Of a stretch of DNA of 64,000 nt, positions 1 through 8,464 are shown one piece after another. The notes below the pieces were generated by a model. The model saw nothing but the letters and a program-made list of their open reading frames with translations, had not been told where the DNA came from and ran no database searches. Both the position numbers and the translations under genes were made by a program. Positions within the stretch are counted from its first letter, which is position 1, and every line of letters begins with the position of its first letter. This stretch comes from Microtetraspora sp. NBRC 16547 (GTDB lineage Bacteria; Actinomycetota; Actinomycetes; Streptosporangiales; Streptosporangiaceae): assembly GCF_030268965.1 (NCBI RefSeq), contig NZ_BSSE01000009.1, positions 62,001-126,000 on the forward strand, written 5' to 3'.

Positions 1-659
1 GAACCCTTTCCCTGCGGCGGTCGGTCAGTGCGGTGAGCCGGTCATCCCGGGACGCCATGGGAAGCGGGGGCTCCGTAGGTGCTGCAAGGACGGTGATGGT
101 GAGAGCAGTGACAGGCTGACTTCGGTCTGGCCGGCCATCGTCGCGTCGTTCGTTGTAGCGAGAGATCGGTGACTTGACCTTGCGGGTGCTCACCCGCGGG
201 CGGCGGGACGGAAGCAGATGGGCCAGGACACGGCGCCCGATGACCCCGACCAGGTCGGTGCCGCGGTCGGCGACGCATGCGGCTTGAACGACCAGATCGC
301 GCGCCGTATGCAGAGCGACGGAGAAGCCGCAGCGGTCCGGATCGGTACCGGGCCGGGACTCGGCGGCGTCGACCATCACCGTACGAAGGAGCTGGTAGAG
401 CGCGAGCACCGACCACATCTCCTGCTCCAGCCCGGCGGCATCACCCGAGCGCAGCACCCGCCCCTGCATGATGGTGTGACGCAGCGCGTAGTAGGCCGAC
501 TCGTGCTCCCACCGCTGGTGGTAGAGCTTACGAGGGCGGCGGCCGGATAGCGGCGCGCGTCGGTCAACGTGGTGGCCAGGCGGTAGGAGCCGGTGAAGGT
601 GGTGCCGTCCGGGCAGGTCACGGTCACTTGGGCCTCGACGACGCGTCGCTCTGGGCAGA
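1..659 (-). pseudogene. IS4-type transposase, C-terminal fragment, frameshifted
   Basis: Minus-strand reading gives the C-terminal half of an IS4-family (DDE) transposase and runs off the left edge. From about 659 to 545 one frame reads ERRVVEAQVTVTCPDG and then SYRLATTLTDARRYPAAAL. Around 535 the reading continues in another frame as KLYHQRWEHESAYYALRHT, which carries the Y-(2)-R-(3)-E signature of the IS4 catalytic region. It ends in the basic KVKSPISRYNERR tail typical of this group. One frameshift and loss of the N-terminal half make it non-functional. The copy stops abruptly at about 659, where group II intron sequence begins. Confidence 0.8.
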
Positions 660-807
660 GCCGCAGCGCTTTACCCTGGGCTCTTCGCCCACTGGCACTT
701 TGTCAAGCCGTGACCCGCAGCGACTGGATGACGGGAGCCGTGTAAATCGAGAGGTTTACGCACGGTTCTGTGAGGGCCGGGGGCTGAGATGCCCCCGGCT
801 ACTCACC
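660..807 (+). mobile_element. Group II intron, 3' end only (domains V and VI)
   Basis: Positions 735-768 form a domain V hairpin: GAGCCGTG pairs with CACGGTTC, the inner stem is capped by a GAGA tetraloop, there is a 2-nt CG bulge, and the AGC triad is in place. Positions 770-806 form domain VI: outer stem GTGAG/CTCAC, inner G/C-rich stem, and a single unpaired A at 801, where the branch point belongs. The intron 3' end should be at about 806-807. No intron-encoded reverse transcriptase is present upstream, so this is a 5'-truncated copy that cannot move by itself. Confidence 0.8.
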
Positions 808-1063
808 ATTCAGCCGAGGTCAAGCCCGTAGCACCATCCGCCGTGACGATCGCTGACGGCGTGATCTGCGTAGCGGGCTGGGGCGATCGCCGCCGCTTGG
901 CCTCCTTCGTCGGCCCACGGCATCGGTGGCCCTGGCTGACGTCTGCGCACGCTGCATCTCTCGTCCTCGCCGCGCTCCGTGCAGTTCCCCACCGGGTTTG
1001 TCAGTGGTGGGTGGTAAGCCTGTTCTTCTGCCGGTCAGCTTCTCGGGTGAAGGGCGAACACCT

Positions 1064-2062
1064 ATGGCGGGAGAGCGCTACGTCGACCACAAGGTCCTCA
1101 AGGCATTCGCGCAGAGCAAGGTAAACGTGCCGGTGGAGGAGGCGAAGGAGCGCCGTCGACAAGTGAACCACCTGCGGGAGCGGCTGGAGGACTACATCGC
1201 CACCCACCCGGACTTCGACCTGGTGAAGCTCCGCACGTCCGGCAGTACGGCCAAGCACACGGCGATCCGACGCAAGAGCGGCACGGGGTCCGACGCGGAC
1301 GTTGCCGCCTACTTGCGCACCACGGACACCGACATCGACGTCTCGACGATGCTGACCTGGCTGCGAGACCGCTGCATCGAGGTCTATGGCGCAACGAAGG
1401 ACGAGGACGACTTCAAGCCGTCGGACCACGCCGTCGGGATCACCATGCGGAGCAGTGGTTTGAAGATCGACGTCGTGCCGGTGCTCTACACCGGCGAACC
1501 GGATGACAGGGGTCACCTGGTCACCGCTGACAGCACCAAGGTGCTCACCTCGGTCACGCTGCACCTGGAGTTCATCAAGACGCGCAAGGACAAGGCTGGC
1601 GACGGGTACCGGGAGTTGATCCGGCTGCTGAAGGCGTGGATCCGCGAGAGCAAGGAAGTCGACCCGGAGCTGCGCTGCAAGTCGTTCCTGATCGAGCTCC
1701 TGGTGGCCCACCTGTGGGATGTCGGCTGGAATGGCGAGCCGCTCCAGGTCGACGACTACCCGGCAGCGATCGAGCAGGTTCTCTCCTACATCGTCCGCAC
1801 CGGCCTGAAGACGCCGATCGTCTTCACCGACTACTACAAGGCCGACGCGGTGAGTGCGACGGCGGACACCATCCAGGTCTGGGACCCGGTCAACCCGGAG
1901 AACAACGTCGCGCGCGGCTACACCGAGCAGCATCGCCAGCGGCTGGTGAACCACGCCAGGACCACCCTCGACACCATCACGATGGCCGCCTACGCGGCCA
2001 CGAAGGGCGAAGCGCTCGACGCCTGGCGCGAGCTGTTCGGACCCACCTTCCCGGGAGAATGA
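1064..2062 (+). CDS. CBASS CD-NTase (cyclic oligonucleotide synthase)
   Basis: This 332-aa nucleotidyltransferase of the cGAS/DncV-like family makes a cyclic di- or tri-nucleotide alarm signal on phage infection. Visible motifs are the GS pair at residues 60-61 (TSGSTAKHTA), the metal-binding Asp pair D77 and D79 (SDADVAAYL), and the third Asp D136 (LKIDVVPV). The C-terminal part has the WDPVNPENNVARGY segment common in these enzymes. ATG at 1064 is chosen because the conserved protein begins there; upstream codons overlap untranslated sequence. It is the first gene of the operon and overlaps the HORMA gene by 4 nt (ATGA). Pairing with HORMA, TRIP13 and Cap4 makes it type III CBASS. Clade D is likely by association, but the nucleotide product is not readable from sequence. 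Confidence 0.92.
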   Translation: MAGERYVDHKVLKAFAQSKVNVPVEEAKERRRQVNHLRERLEDYIATHPDFDLVKLRTSGSTAKHTAIRRKSGTGSDADVAAYLRTTDTDIDVSTMLTWLRDRCIEVYGATKDEDDFKPSDHAVGITMRSSGLKIDVVPVLYTGEPDDRGHLVTADSTKVLTSVTLHLEFIKTRKDKAGDGYRELIRLLKAWIRESKEVDPELRCKSFLIELLVAHLWDVGWNGEPLQVDDYPAAIEQVLSYIVRTGLKTPIVFTDYYKADAVSATADTIQVWDPVNPENNVARGYTEQHRQRLVNHARTTLDTITMAAYAATKGEALDAWRELFGPTFPGE

Positions 2063-2580
2063 CCATGACCGGCTCGTACACCAGATCCGCCTCCGCCTCA
2101 TTCACGATCAACGACGCCCGCTATGTCGGTGGCAGAGTCGGCGCCGACCTGCGCCTCTTGTACAACCTCTACGGCAAGCCCGCCCGCGAGAGCATCGAGG
2201 ACTACGCCGAGGAGGTCGCGATCCTCCTGAACCGCAGATTCCTCGACACCGTCGACTACGGCTTCCGCGACACGGGCACCAACGCCTGGAAGTTCCGCCT
2301 GCGCTACAAGGCCACGGCCGGCGGTCAGCTCACCGACTCACGGCCGGGCAGCTTCCCGGACCCGGTCGGCCTCACCGGCTACGGCTTCCACAGCTTCCTG
2401 ACCTACAGTTCCTCCTTCTGGCTCCTGACCAGCAGCGAGCAGGCCGGAGTCAAGGAGGACCTGCCGATCTCCCGGACGACCGGCACCGCCCCAAGCGCCC
2501 TCGCGGGCACCACCACCACGGGGCACGGCTACGCCCGCAACGGCGCCGGCGTTTCCCGCGACGTCTACGTCGCCTACTAG
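2059..2580 (+). CDS. cap7: CBASS HORMA-domain protein (Cap7-like)
   Basis: This 173-aa protein has the features of bacterial HORMA family 1: the SYTRSASASFTINDARYVGG opening, a helix of RVGADLRLLYNLYG type, FLDTVDYGF, and SFLTYSSSFWLL. In characterised type III CBASS the HORMA protein binds a closure peptide, then docks on the CD-NTase and switches it on, acting as the infection sensor. The ATG at 2059 overlaps the CD-NTase stop codon, so the two are translationally coupled; a second in-frame ATG lies at 2065. Only one HORMA gene is present, as in single-HORMA systems. The assignment is by recognisable family pattern, not alignment. Confidence 0.88.
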   Translation: MTMTGSYTRSASASFTINDARYVGGRVGADLRLLYNLYGKPARESIEDYAEEVAILLNRRFLDTVDYGFRDTGTNAWKFRLRYKATAGGQLTDSRPGSFPDPVGLTGYGFHSFLTYSSSFWLLTSSEQAGVKEDLPISRTTGTAPSALAGTTTTGHGYARNGAGVSRDVYVAY

Positions 2581-2610
2581 TCCAGCGCCACCGGCAGGAG
2601 GAATGAGAAC

Positions 2611-3531
2611 GTGACCAGCCAGGACGACCTGTTCCACCCCGTCATCGAACTGCCCGAGCCCACCCGCCGCGCCCGCTACGACCGCCTGGTCGGCCTGGAC
2701 GGCATGAAGCTGCGCCTGCGCAAGGAAGCCGCGCTCCTCGCGGACCCGCGTCGGCTTCAGGTTTGGGCCGCCACCCACCACGGCGGCGATGTCGCCGCTC
2801 TCACCCTCTTCGCGGACCGGGCGCCGCTGTTCGTCTTCGCCGGCGACGTCGGCTCCGGCAAGTCGGCCCTGGCCGAGTCCTTCGGCTGCGACCTCGCCGA
2901 CTTTCTCGGCCTGCCCGTCTACCTGTACCGGCTCAAGCTCGCCACTCGCGGCAGCGGCCTGGTAGGCGAGATGACCTCGCTCATCGGCGACGCCTTCGCC
3001 CACATGCATACGATGGGCAAGCGTTTGTCCGGCACCCAGGGTGTGCGCGCCGTGCAGATCTTCGTCGTCGACGAGGCCGACGCCCTGGTGCAGTCCCGCG
3101 AGGCCCAGCAGATGCACCACGAGGACCGGGCCGGTGTCGACGCGTTCCTGGCCGGCATCGACAGCCTGGCCGGTGCCAGGCTCCCGGTCGTTGTTGTGCT
3201 ATGCACCAACCGGCTAGGCGCCCTCGATCCAGCGGTCATGCGCCGCGCAGCGGCCACCTTCGTCTTCACCCGCCCCGGCGACGAGCAGCGCCACGCTGTC
3301 CTCACCCAGGCGCTCGACGGGCTCGGCATCCGGCCGGAGACCGTCCGCAAGGTCGTCGAGCTCACCGGCGCCACCGGCGACCGGCCTGGCTACACGTTCT
3401 CCGACCTCACCCAGCGTCTGGTTCCGGCCGCCGTCTTCCGTGCTTTCCCCGACCGACCGATCACCGACGAAGACCTTCTCGCCCTCGCCGAAGAGCTGGA
3501 GCCCACCCCCGTCTTCACCGAGGAGCGCTGA
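2611..3531 (+). CDS. cap6: CBASS TRIP13/Pch2-like AAA+ ATPase (Cap6-like)
   Basis: A 306-aa AAA+ ATPase. The Walker A motif is GDVGSGKS (residues 78-85) and Walker B is FVVDEAD (151-157), followed by a sensor-1-like VVVVLCTNR and an arginine-rich PAVMRRAA segment. In type III CBASS this ATPase pulls HORMA out of its closed state, keeping the CD-NTase off until infection. The GTG start at 2611 is preceded by GGCAGGAGGAATG, a strong ribosome-binding site. The stop codon overlaps the ATG of the next gene (TGATG), consistent with coupled translation of regulator and effector. Confidence 0.9.
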   Translation: MTSQDDLFHPVIELPEPTRRARYDRLVGLDGMKLRLRKEAALLADPRRLQVWAATHHGGDVAALTLFADRAPLFVFAGDVGSGKSALAESFGCDLADFLGLPVYLYRLKLATRGSGLVGEMTSLIGDAFAHMHTMGKRLSGTQGVRAVQIFVVDEADALVQSREAQQMHHEDRAGVDAFLAGIDSLAGARLPVVVVLCTNRLGALDPAVMRRAAATFVFTRPGDEQRHAVLTQALDGLGIRPETVRKVVELTGATGDRPGYTFSDLTQRLVPAAVFRAFPDRPITDEDLLALAEELEPTPVFTEER

Positions 3532-5015
3532 TGGCCCATCTCCCCGCCGCTGGCCCCACCAGCGTTCGCACCACCGGCGACTACTACCAGTGGCTCGTCG
3601 CCTGGGAGGCCTGTCTGACCCTCCTTCGCGAGACCACCGCCCGCTCGCACAACCCCGTCCGCGCGGTCGGCGTCGAACTCGACAGCGTGGGCAACCTCGA
3701 CGACGTCGTCCTGCTGCGTGACGTTCCTCCGAACACCTACAAACAGGTCAAGTACGCGGTTGACAGCGCCACGCCGGTCAACGAGGAGTACTTGACCAAA
3801 CCCAGCGCCAACGGTGGTCCGTCGATTCTCAAGAAGATCGCCAGGACGTGGAAGGAGTTGACCGCAGACGGCCGCAGCGCCGACCTACGCCTGGTCACCA
3901 ACCGAGCGGCCGACCCCGAGGACGATTTGATGGCGGGCCGCGACGCCCGCACTGGCCTCCTGATGCCCAAAGCGGCCATCGGCGGAGCCAGGTCGGACCG
4001 AGGCAAGGCCCGTGCCCGGTGGGCGCAGGAGGCAGGGCTGACCGAGGCGGAGCTCATCGACCTCTTGTCGGTGCTGCGCTTCGACCTGCCTCTGGACATG
4101 GTCTGGTACCAGGAGAAACTGCAACTCCTGATGGCCGTCACCGGGCTTCGCCACGACCAGCGGGCGCTTGAGGAGGGAGCCGGCTGGGTCGCCAAAATGG
4201 TCCGCGAGGGCCGACGTGAGCTCACGCTGGCGATGATCGAGGCTGCCGTCGCCGAGCTTGACCTGAAAGCCGGCCCCGCCCGGGCCGTCCTGTCGATCGC
4301 CACTCTCAAGCCGGACCCGCTGGCAGCGAACGCCGACCATGCCATCGACTGGGTCGACCGCTTCGACGGCGACTCCGACTACACCAAGCGTCGCCCCCTC
4401 TCGCCGAACACCTGGGCCCAACTGCAGGCAGACATCGAGGCCGCGCCGAGACGCCTGCCCACCGGGACAACCGCCGTCTCCGTCACGGGCAGCATCCGTC
4501 TCGCGCCAGCCTTTCTGGTCGGTACCACCTTCCGCATGGTCACCGGCACCGACCTCGCGGCAGTGCAGCGCGGGAGGGCCGGCAGCCAGCTCTGGTCCAC
4601 CAACGACCCATTCGACATCGCCCCGGCCCCGGGAGTCATCGAATACGAGATCGGCCAAGGCGACGAGATCGCTGTCGCCATCGCCGTCGCTACGGACCCC
4701 GCTGAGGACGTCCTGGAGTACCTGCGCGAGCAGAACCTCCCCGTCAGCAAATTCATCGTCCTCACCCCGCCGAGCGGCACAGCAAACGACGGCTCCGTCC
4801 CCAACAGCACCGCCGCCAACGCCCTGGCAGTCGGCATCCGCGATCACCTCCGCCGCTCCACCCGCCGTGTCCGACGCATGCACCTCTTCCTCGCCTGCCC
4901 CATGGGACTTGCTGTTCTACTGGGCAACCGGTGGAACCGACTATGTCAGACCATCGTGTACGAGGACATCAAGATCGACGACGGATACGAAGCGGCATTC
5001 ATTGTGGAGGCATAA
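3531..5015 (+). CDS. cap4: CBASS effector Cap4: DUF4297 nuclease-SAVED sensor fusion
   Basis: A 494-aa two-domain effector. The N-terminal region (about 15-210) matches the DUF4297 dsDNA endonuclease: DYYQWLVAWEACLTLL, then ELDSVGNLDDVVL and TYKQVKY, giving the D...QxK active site (D57/D58, Q72, K74). The C-terminal region (about 330-494) is a SAVED domain ending in FLACPMGLAVLLGNRWN and VYED. SAVED binds the cyclic nucleotide and triggers indiscriminate DNA cutting, killing the infected cell. The start is fixed by the TGATG overlap with cap6. It is the last gene of the operon; a CRISPR array starts 15 nt after its stop codon. Confidence 0.88.
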   Translation: MAHLPAAGPTSVRTTGDYYQWLVAWEACLTLLRETTARSHNPVRAVGVELDSVGNLDDVVLLRDVPPNTYKQVKYAVDSATPVNEEYLTKPSANGGPSILKKIARTWKELTADGRSADLRLVTNRAADPEDDLMAGRDARTGLLMPKAAIGGARSDRGKARARWAQEAGLTEAELIDLLSVLRFDLPLDMVWYQEKLQLLMAVTGLRHDQRALEEGAGWVAKMVREGRRELTLAMIEAAVAELDLKAGPARAVLSIATLKPDPLAANADHAIDWVDRFDGDSDYTKRRPLSPNTWAQLQADIEAAPRRLPTGTTAVSVTGSIRLAPAFLVGTTFRMVTGTDLAAVQRGRAGSQLWSTNDPFDIAPAPGVIEYEIGQGDEIAVAIAVATDPAEDVLEYLREQNLPVSKFIVLTPPSGTANDGSVPNSTAANALAVGIRDHLRRSTRRVRRMHLFLACPMGLAVLLGNRWNRLCQTIVYEDIKIDDGYEAAFIVEA

Positions 5016-5030
5016 GTCCACCTGCGGTAA

Positions 5031-5548
5031 GTTGCGACTCCTCGTTGGGCGATGAGGACCAGGGACTGCCCATGTCCAGCCAGCCCATCCACATGTTGCG
5101 ACCCCTCGTAGGGGCGATGAGGACCTGGCCAAGGCCACCCAGGAACAACGCGCCGATGGGTTGCGACCCTCGTAGGGGCGATGAGGACCCGGGACTCGCT
5201 CCCGACCGAGATGCGCCCGCACTAGTTGCGACCCCTCGTAGGGGCGATGAGGACCACGCGGCTGAGAACTACAGCACCGTTCCCCTCTGCGTTGCGACCC
5301 CTCGTAGGGGCGATGAGGACCCTCACCTGTGCTGGACGGTGACGCTGACAGGTAAGTTGCGACCCCTCGTAGGGGCGATGAGGACTCTGGTCCTGGAGCC
5401 AGTCGAGCCGACCATGCAAGCGTTGCGACCCCTCGTAGGGGCGATGAGGACCACGTGCTTCTTGACCTCGTCGGATGCGCCGGCGTGTTGCGACCCCTCG
5501 TAGGGGCGATGAGGACCGCGGGACTGGCCCGCCGAGAGGTTCCGCGCT
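5031..5548 (-). CRISPR. CRISPR array, leader-distal block (8 repeats)
   Basis: Eight copies of a 30-nt repeat, on the plus strand GTTGCGACCCC...GGCGATGAGGAC, start at 5031, 5095, 5160, 5225, 5291, 5356, 5422 and 5487. Seven complete spacers are 35 or 36 nt, and the first 32 nt of an eighth (5517-5548) is cut by an insertion sequence. The copy at 5031-5059 is degenerate (29 nt, several changes) and the one at 5160-5188 lacks one C. Decay at this end marks it as leader-distal, so the crRNA strand is minus (repeat 5'-GTCCTCATCG...GGTCGCAAC, with a CCCCT/AGGGG hairpin). No cas genes are in the window, so the type cannot be fixed. Confidence 0.95.
5544..5548. repeat. 5-bp target duplication of the IS21 element, left copy
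   Basis: GCGCT directly left of the IS end, repeated at 8460-8464 on the right. Removing the element and one copy restores a single 37-nt spacer between two perfect repeats. Confidence 0.85.
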
Positions 5549-5613
5549 TGTCAACGGCCAAGTGCGTGTCGCCGCTGGTGGCCAGGTTAAAGTCCCCACC
5601 CCTCGGTAATTGA

Positions 5614-6393
5614 TCAGTCGTTGGTGGGGCGTCCTCCTCCTCGGATTCGTGCTTGTCGCATGCGGAAGGACTCACCTTCGGTGACCACGACGATGCTGTG
5701 GTGCAGAAGCCGGTCCAGCAGACTGACAGCGGTGGTGTGCTCGGGTAGGAAACGGCCCCACTGGTCAAAAGGCCAATGCGAGCCGATTCCCAGAGCGCGT
5801 CGCTCATAGGCGGCAGCGACAAAGCGGAACAGCAGTTGGGCTCCGGTATCGTCCAGCGGCGCGAAGCCCACTTCGTCGATGACGACCAGATCAGCGCGCA
5901 GCAGGTTCTCGATGACGCGGCCGACGGAGTTGTCGGCCAGCCCTCGGTAGAGCGTCTCGACGAGGTCAGCGGCGCTGAAGTAGCGGACCTTGTGCCCGGC
6001 GTGGACGGCAGCGACTCCGAACGCGATCAGGCTATGCGATTTGCCAGTGCCTGCCGGGCCGACCGCGCAGTAGTTCTCGGCCGCGCGGATCCACTCCAGC
6101 GAGGCGAGATAGTCGAAGGTCGCCGCTGGGATGGAGGAGGCGGTGACGTCGAACTCCTCGATCGTTTTGATCACGGGAAACGCGGCGGCCTTCATCCGGG
6201 TGCGGGTGTTGGACTCATCGCGCGAGGTGATCTCGGCTTCCAGCAGGGTGCGCAGGAACTCCTCCGGGTTCCACCGCTGGGTTTTGGCCGTCACCAGCAG
6301 TTCGGGGGCCAGTCGGCGCATCGAGCCGAGTTTGAGCCGACGCAGACCGGTATCGAGGTCGGCGGGCAGGGGCGGAACCGATGCCGCGGTCAT
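5614..6393 (-). CDS. istB: IS21-family helper ATPase IstB
   Basis: A 259-aa AAA+ ATPase that assists IstA in target capture and strand transfer. Visible features are the N-terminal LRRLKLGSMRRLAPELL segment, Walker A GPAGTGKSHS, Walker B VVIDEVGF, and a C-terminal LLDRLLHHSIVVVTEGESFR tail that matches the usual IstB ending. The ATG at 6393 overlaps the stop codon of the upstream small ORF (ATGA). Length is normal for the family and no disruption is visible. Its 3' end faces the leader-distal CRISPR block on the same strand. Confidence 0.93.
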   Translation of the reverse strand: MTAASVPPLPADLDTGLRRLKLGSMRRLAPELLVTAKTQRWNPEEFLRTLLEAEITSRDESNTRTRMKAAAFPVIKTIEEFDVTASSIPAATFDYLASLEWIRAAENYCAVGPAGTGKSHSLIAFGVAAVHAGHKVRYFSAADLVETLYRGLADNSVGRVIENLLRADLVVIDEVGFAPLDDTGAQLLFRFVAAAYERRALGIGSHWPFDQWGRFLPEHTTAVSLLDRLLHHSIVVVTEGESFRMRQARIRGGGRPTND

Positions 6394-6809
6394 GAACGGT
6401 CCTGTCCGGCCGCGGCCTCGACCATAGTGTCGAGCGCGGTGTCGAGCGCGGTGAAGATGTGGACCCGGTGCCCGACCCACACGCCGTCGGCGATGATCCA
6501 CTCGGAGGTCGGGCCGGTCCCGCCCCAGCGGCGGGGCCTGCTGCCTGCCAGAGCGGCCAGGTGAGCGACGATGGCGGCGCGCTGGTGGGGATGGCCGAGT
6601 TCGGTGCCGACCTGGATGGTGATCCGGTCGTTGTCGAAGGTCAGACTCAGTCCGTCCACACCGGCTTGGGTGAGCAGGTCAGCGCTGTGGCGCAGGGCGT
6701 TTGTCTGCTCGGTCAGAGGGCTCCTGGACATCACGGCGGGCGAGAGCGGCGTGGACAGCGTGGACGGCGGGGTGGACGGCGTGGGCAACGGGGTGGCGGG
6801 GGTGGTCAT
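6390..6809 (-). CDS. Small accessory protein between istA and istB
   Basis: A 139-aa protein of unknown function. The first 25 residues are Pro/Thr/Ser-rich (TPATPLPTPSTPPSTLSTPL), followed by a compact domain with NALRHSADLLTQAGVDGLSL and ELGHPHQRAAIVAHLAAL. It is locked into the element by ATGA overlaps with istA upstream and istB downstream, so all three are made from one transcript. Most classical IS21 elements have only istA and istB; a third ORF here suggests a sub-group with an extra partner protein. No catalytic motif was recognised. Confidence 0.7.
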   Translation of the reverse strand: MTTPATPLPTPSTPPSTLSTPLSPAVMSRSPLTEQTNALRHSADLLTQAGVDGLSLTFDNDRITIQVGTELGHPHQRAAIVAHLAALAGSRPRRWGGTGPTSEWIIADGVWVGHRVHIFTALDTALDTMVEAAAGQDRS

Positions 6810-8344
6810 GACACCTCACCACCGGCGGTGGTGATGGCGTAGGCCGACAGGGGCCTTGTCGGCACCTCGGGCAGGTGCAAGACCAGCGCCTGCCCCGCGC
6901 CGACGACCTGTGGCGTGCCTGCGCCGGCGGCCAGGATCGAGCGCACGTCAGAGGCCCGCCACCGGCGGAAAGCCACCGCCCGCTCCAGCGCGGCCAGCAG
7001 CTGCGCGTCACCATGCGCGGCCCGCAACGCGGCCAACTCGGCCAGATCACCCGCCAGACGGGTGTTACCCGAGGCGGCTGAGCCGGTGATGAACCGCTCC
7101 GCGATGTCACCGAGCGCGCAAAACGCCTTCTCCGCCTCGGTTTTGGGCCGTACCGCCCGGCGCGGCGCACTACGCGCTCGGCCGTAATGCTCATCGGCCA
7201 CCGACGCCTCCCCAGGCGCGACCAAGCCATGCTCGGCAACGACCTGGCCGCTGGCCATGTCGGTGACCAGCAACCTGCCACCGGCCTCTGCCACAGCAAC
7301 CACAGCGCCGATCAACGTTGTGGGCACCGAGTAGCGGGCCGAGCCGAACCGCACGCACGAGAGCCGATCCACCTTCCGGGTCACCGCGCTCGTGCCGATG
7401 ACCGGGCGCAGCGACGGCAGTGCGCCCAGCAGTTCGCGTTCGCGCTCCAGCCGCTCAGATGGGACCGCGCAAATCTCCGAATGCGCCACCGCGTTGACCT
7501 CGGTGCACCACACGCGGGCCGCGACGTTCGCAGCGGAAAGGTCATCGAAAGGCGCCTGCGGCACGACCAGGTCTCGCTTGGCATAGCCGACCAGGTTCTC
7601 CACGATCCCCTTCGATTCCGGGTCGGCCGCCTCGCACCAGTCCGGCCGAAACCCGTAATGCGCCGCGAAACGGACGTAGTCCGCGGTCGGCACGACCTTG
7701 TTGGCGACCACGCCGCCTTTCAGGCAGCCCATCCGATCGGCCAGCACGACCTTGGCGACTCCGCCGAGTTCCTCGAAACACTCAGCCAGCAAGGCCAGCG
7801 TGGTGGCGGCACGTTCATCAGCGGCGAACCTGACGAACCGGATGCGCGACCAGGCCAGCACCGCGCAGAACACGTGCAACCCGCCACCGGCGTCCCCCCA
7901 GTCGATCACCAGCGTCTCGCCCGGCGTCCAGACTGCTGGGCGCCGCCCCCGGTGGTGGTCACGCCGCCAGGCCTTCTTCGCCGAGGCGACCAGACGGCGG
8001 AAGTTACGCGCCGACCCCTCATAGCCCGCGGCCCGCGCGATCGGCAGCAGCCGCTTGGCCGAGATCTTCCCCTGGGTCGTCTTCACCTTGCCCGCGACCA
8101 GGCCGGCGACCGCGTCGTAGTTATGTCCGCGGCCTTTACGGTCGGGTGCCTTGCCCCCGGCCTCGGCACGCTCGATGATGCGTCTGACCGTCTTGTGTGT
8201 GGTGCCGCACATCGCAGCGGCCCCGCGATACGTGCCTACCTCGCGGTAGGCGGCGATGACATCCATGACTTCCCCCGCAGATTTCATGACGTGGAAGGCC
8301 CCCTGGGCGGTGGTCGGTGACTGGCTAGACACCGTCACGATCAC
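6806..8344 (-). CDS. istA: IS21-family transposase IstA
   Basis: A 512-aa DDE transposase. The N-terminus has an HTH (YREVGTYRGAAAMCGTTHKTV), followed by an rve-type core with the first Asp in VIDWGDA, the second in VLADRMG, and the Glu in ESKGIVENLVGYAKRD. The C-terminal beta-barrel region includes LSCVRFGSARYSVPTTL. The start given is the upstream in-frame codon at 8344; the conserved protein more likely begins at the ATG at 8287 (MKSAGEVMDVIAAYREV). The stop overlaps the small middle ORF. No frameshift or missing catalytic residue was seen. Confidence 0.92.
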   Translation of the reverse strand: MIVTVSSQSPTTAQGAFHVMKSAGEVMDVIAAYREVGTYRGAAAMCGTTHKTVRRIIERAEAGGKAPDRKGRGHNYDAVAGLVAGKVKTTQGKISAKRLLPIARAAGYEGSARNFRRLVASAKKAWRRDHHRGRRPAVWTPGETLVIDWGDAGGGLHVFCAVLAWSRIRFVRFAADERAATTLALLAECFEELGGVAKVVLADRMGCLKGGVVANKVVPTADYVRFAAHYGFRPDWCEAADPESKGIVENLVGYAKRDLVVPQAPFDDLSAANVAARVWCTEVNAVAHSEICAVPSERLERERELLGALPSLRPVIGTSAVTRKVDRLSCVRFGSARYSVPTTLIGAVVAVAEAGGRLLVTDMASGQVVAEHGLVAPGEASVADEHYGRARSAPRRAVRPKTEAEKAFCALGDIAERFITGSAASGNTRLAGDLAELAALRAAHGDAQLLAALERAVAFRRWRASDVRSILAAGAGTPQVVGAGQALVLHLPEVPTRPLSAYAITTAGGEVS

Positions 8345-8459
8345 CGTTCAGGGCACACCCCCCCGGTGGTGACACACATGAAGGGTGGGGACTTTTCACT
8401 GGCCACCAGTGGCGACCTCGAACGGGCCACCTGCGGAGACTTTTACACGGCCACGGACA

Positions 8460-8464
8460 GCGCT
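8460..8464. repeat. 5-bp target duplication of the IS21 element, right copy
   Basis: GCGCT directly right of the IS end, identical to 5544-5548. Five more bases (8465-8469, CTTCT) complete the interrupted spacer before the next repeat at 8470. Confidence 0.85.

Larger units (their letters stand above)
5549..8459 (-). mobile_element. IS21-family insertion sequence inside a CRISPR spacer
   Basis: A 2911-bp element with ends starting TGTCAACGGCC on the left and, on the opposite strand, TGTCCGTGGCC on the right. Sub-terminal sequences are also shared between the ends: the inverted motif around CTGGTGGCCAG...AAGTCCCCACCC occurs at 5576-5601 and 8382-8410. It carries istA, a small middle ORF and istB on the minus strand with ATGA overlaps. 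It is flanked by GCGCT on both sides. Both genes look intact, so the copy may be active or recently inserted. Confidence 0.88.

Noticed and set aside
1001-2101. Minus-strand open frame opposite the CD-NTase
   Set aside because: Shadow of the CBASS gene; no start signal or family pattern.
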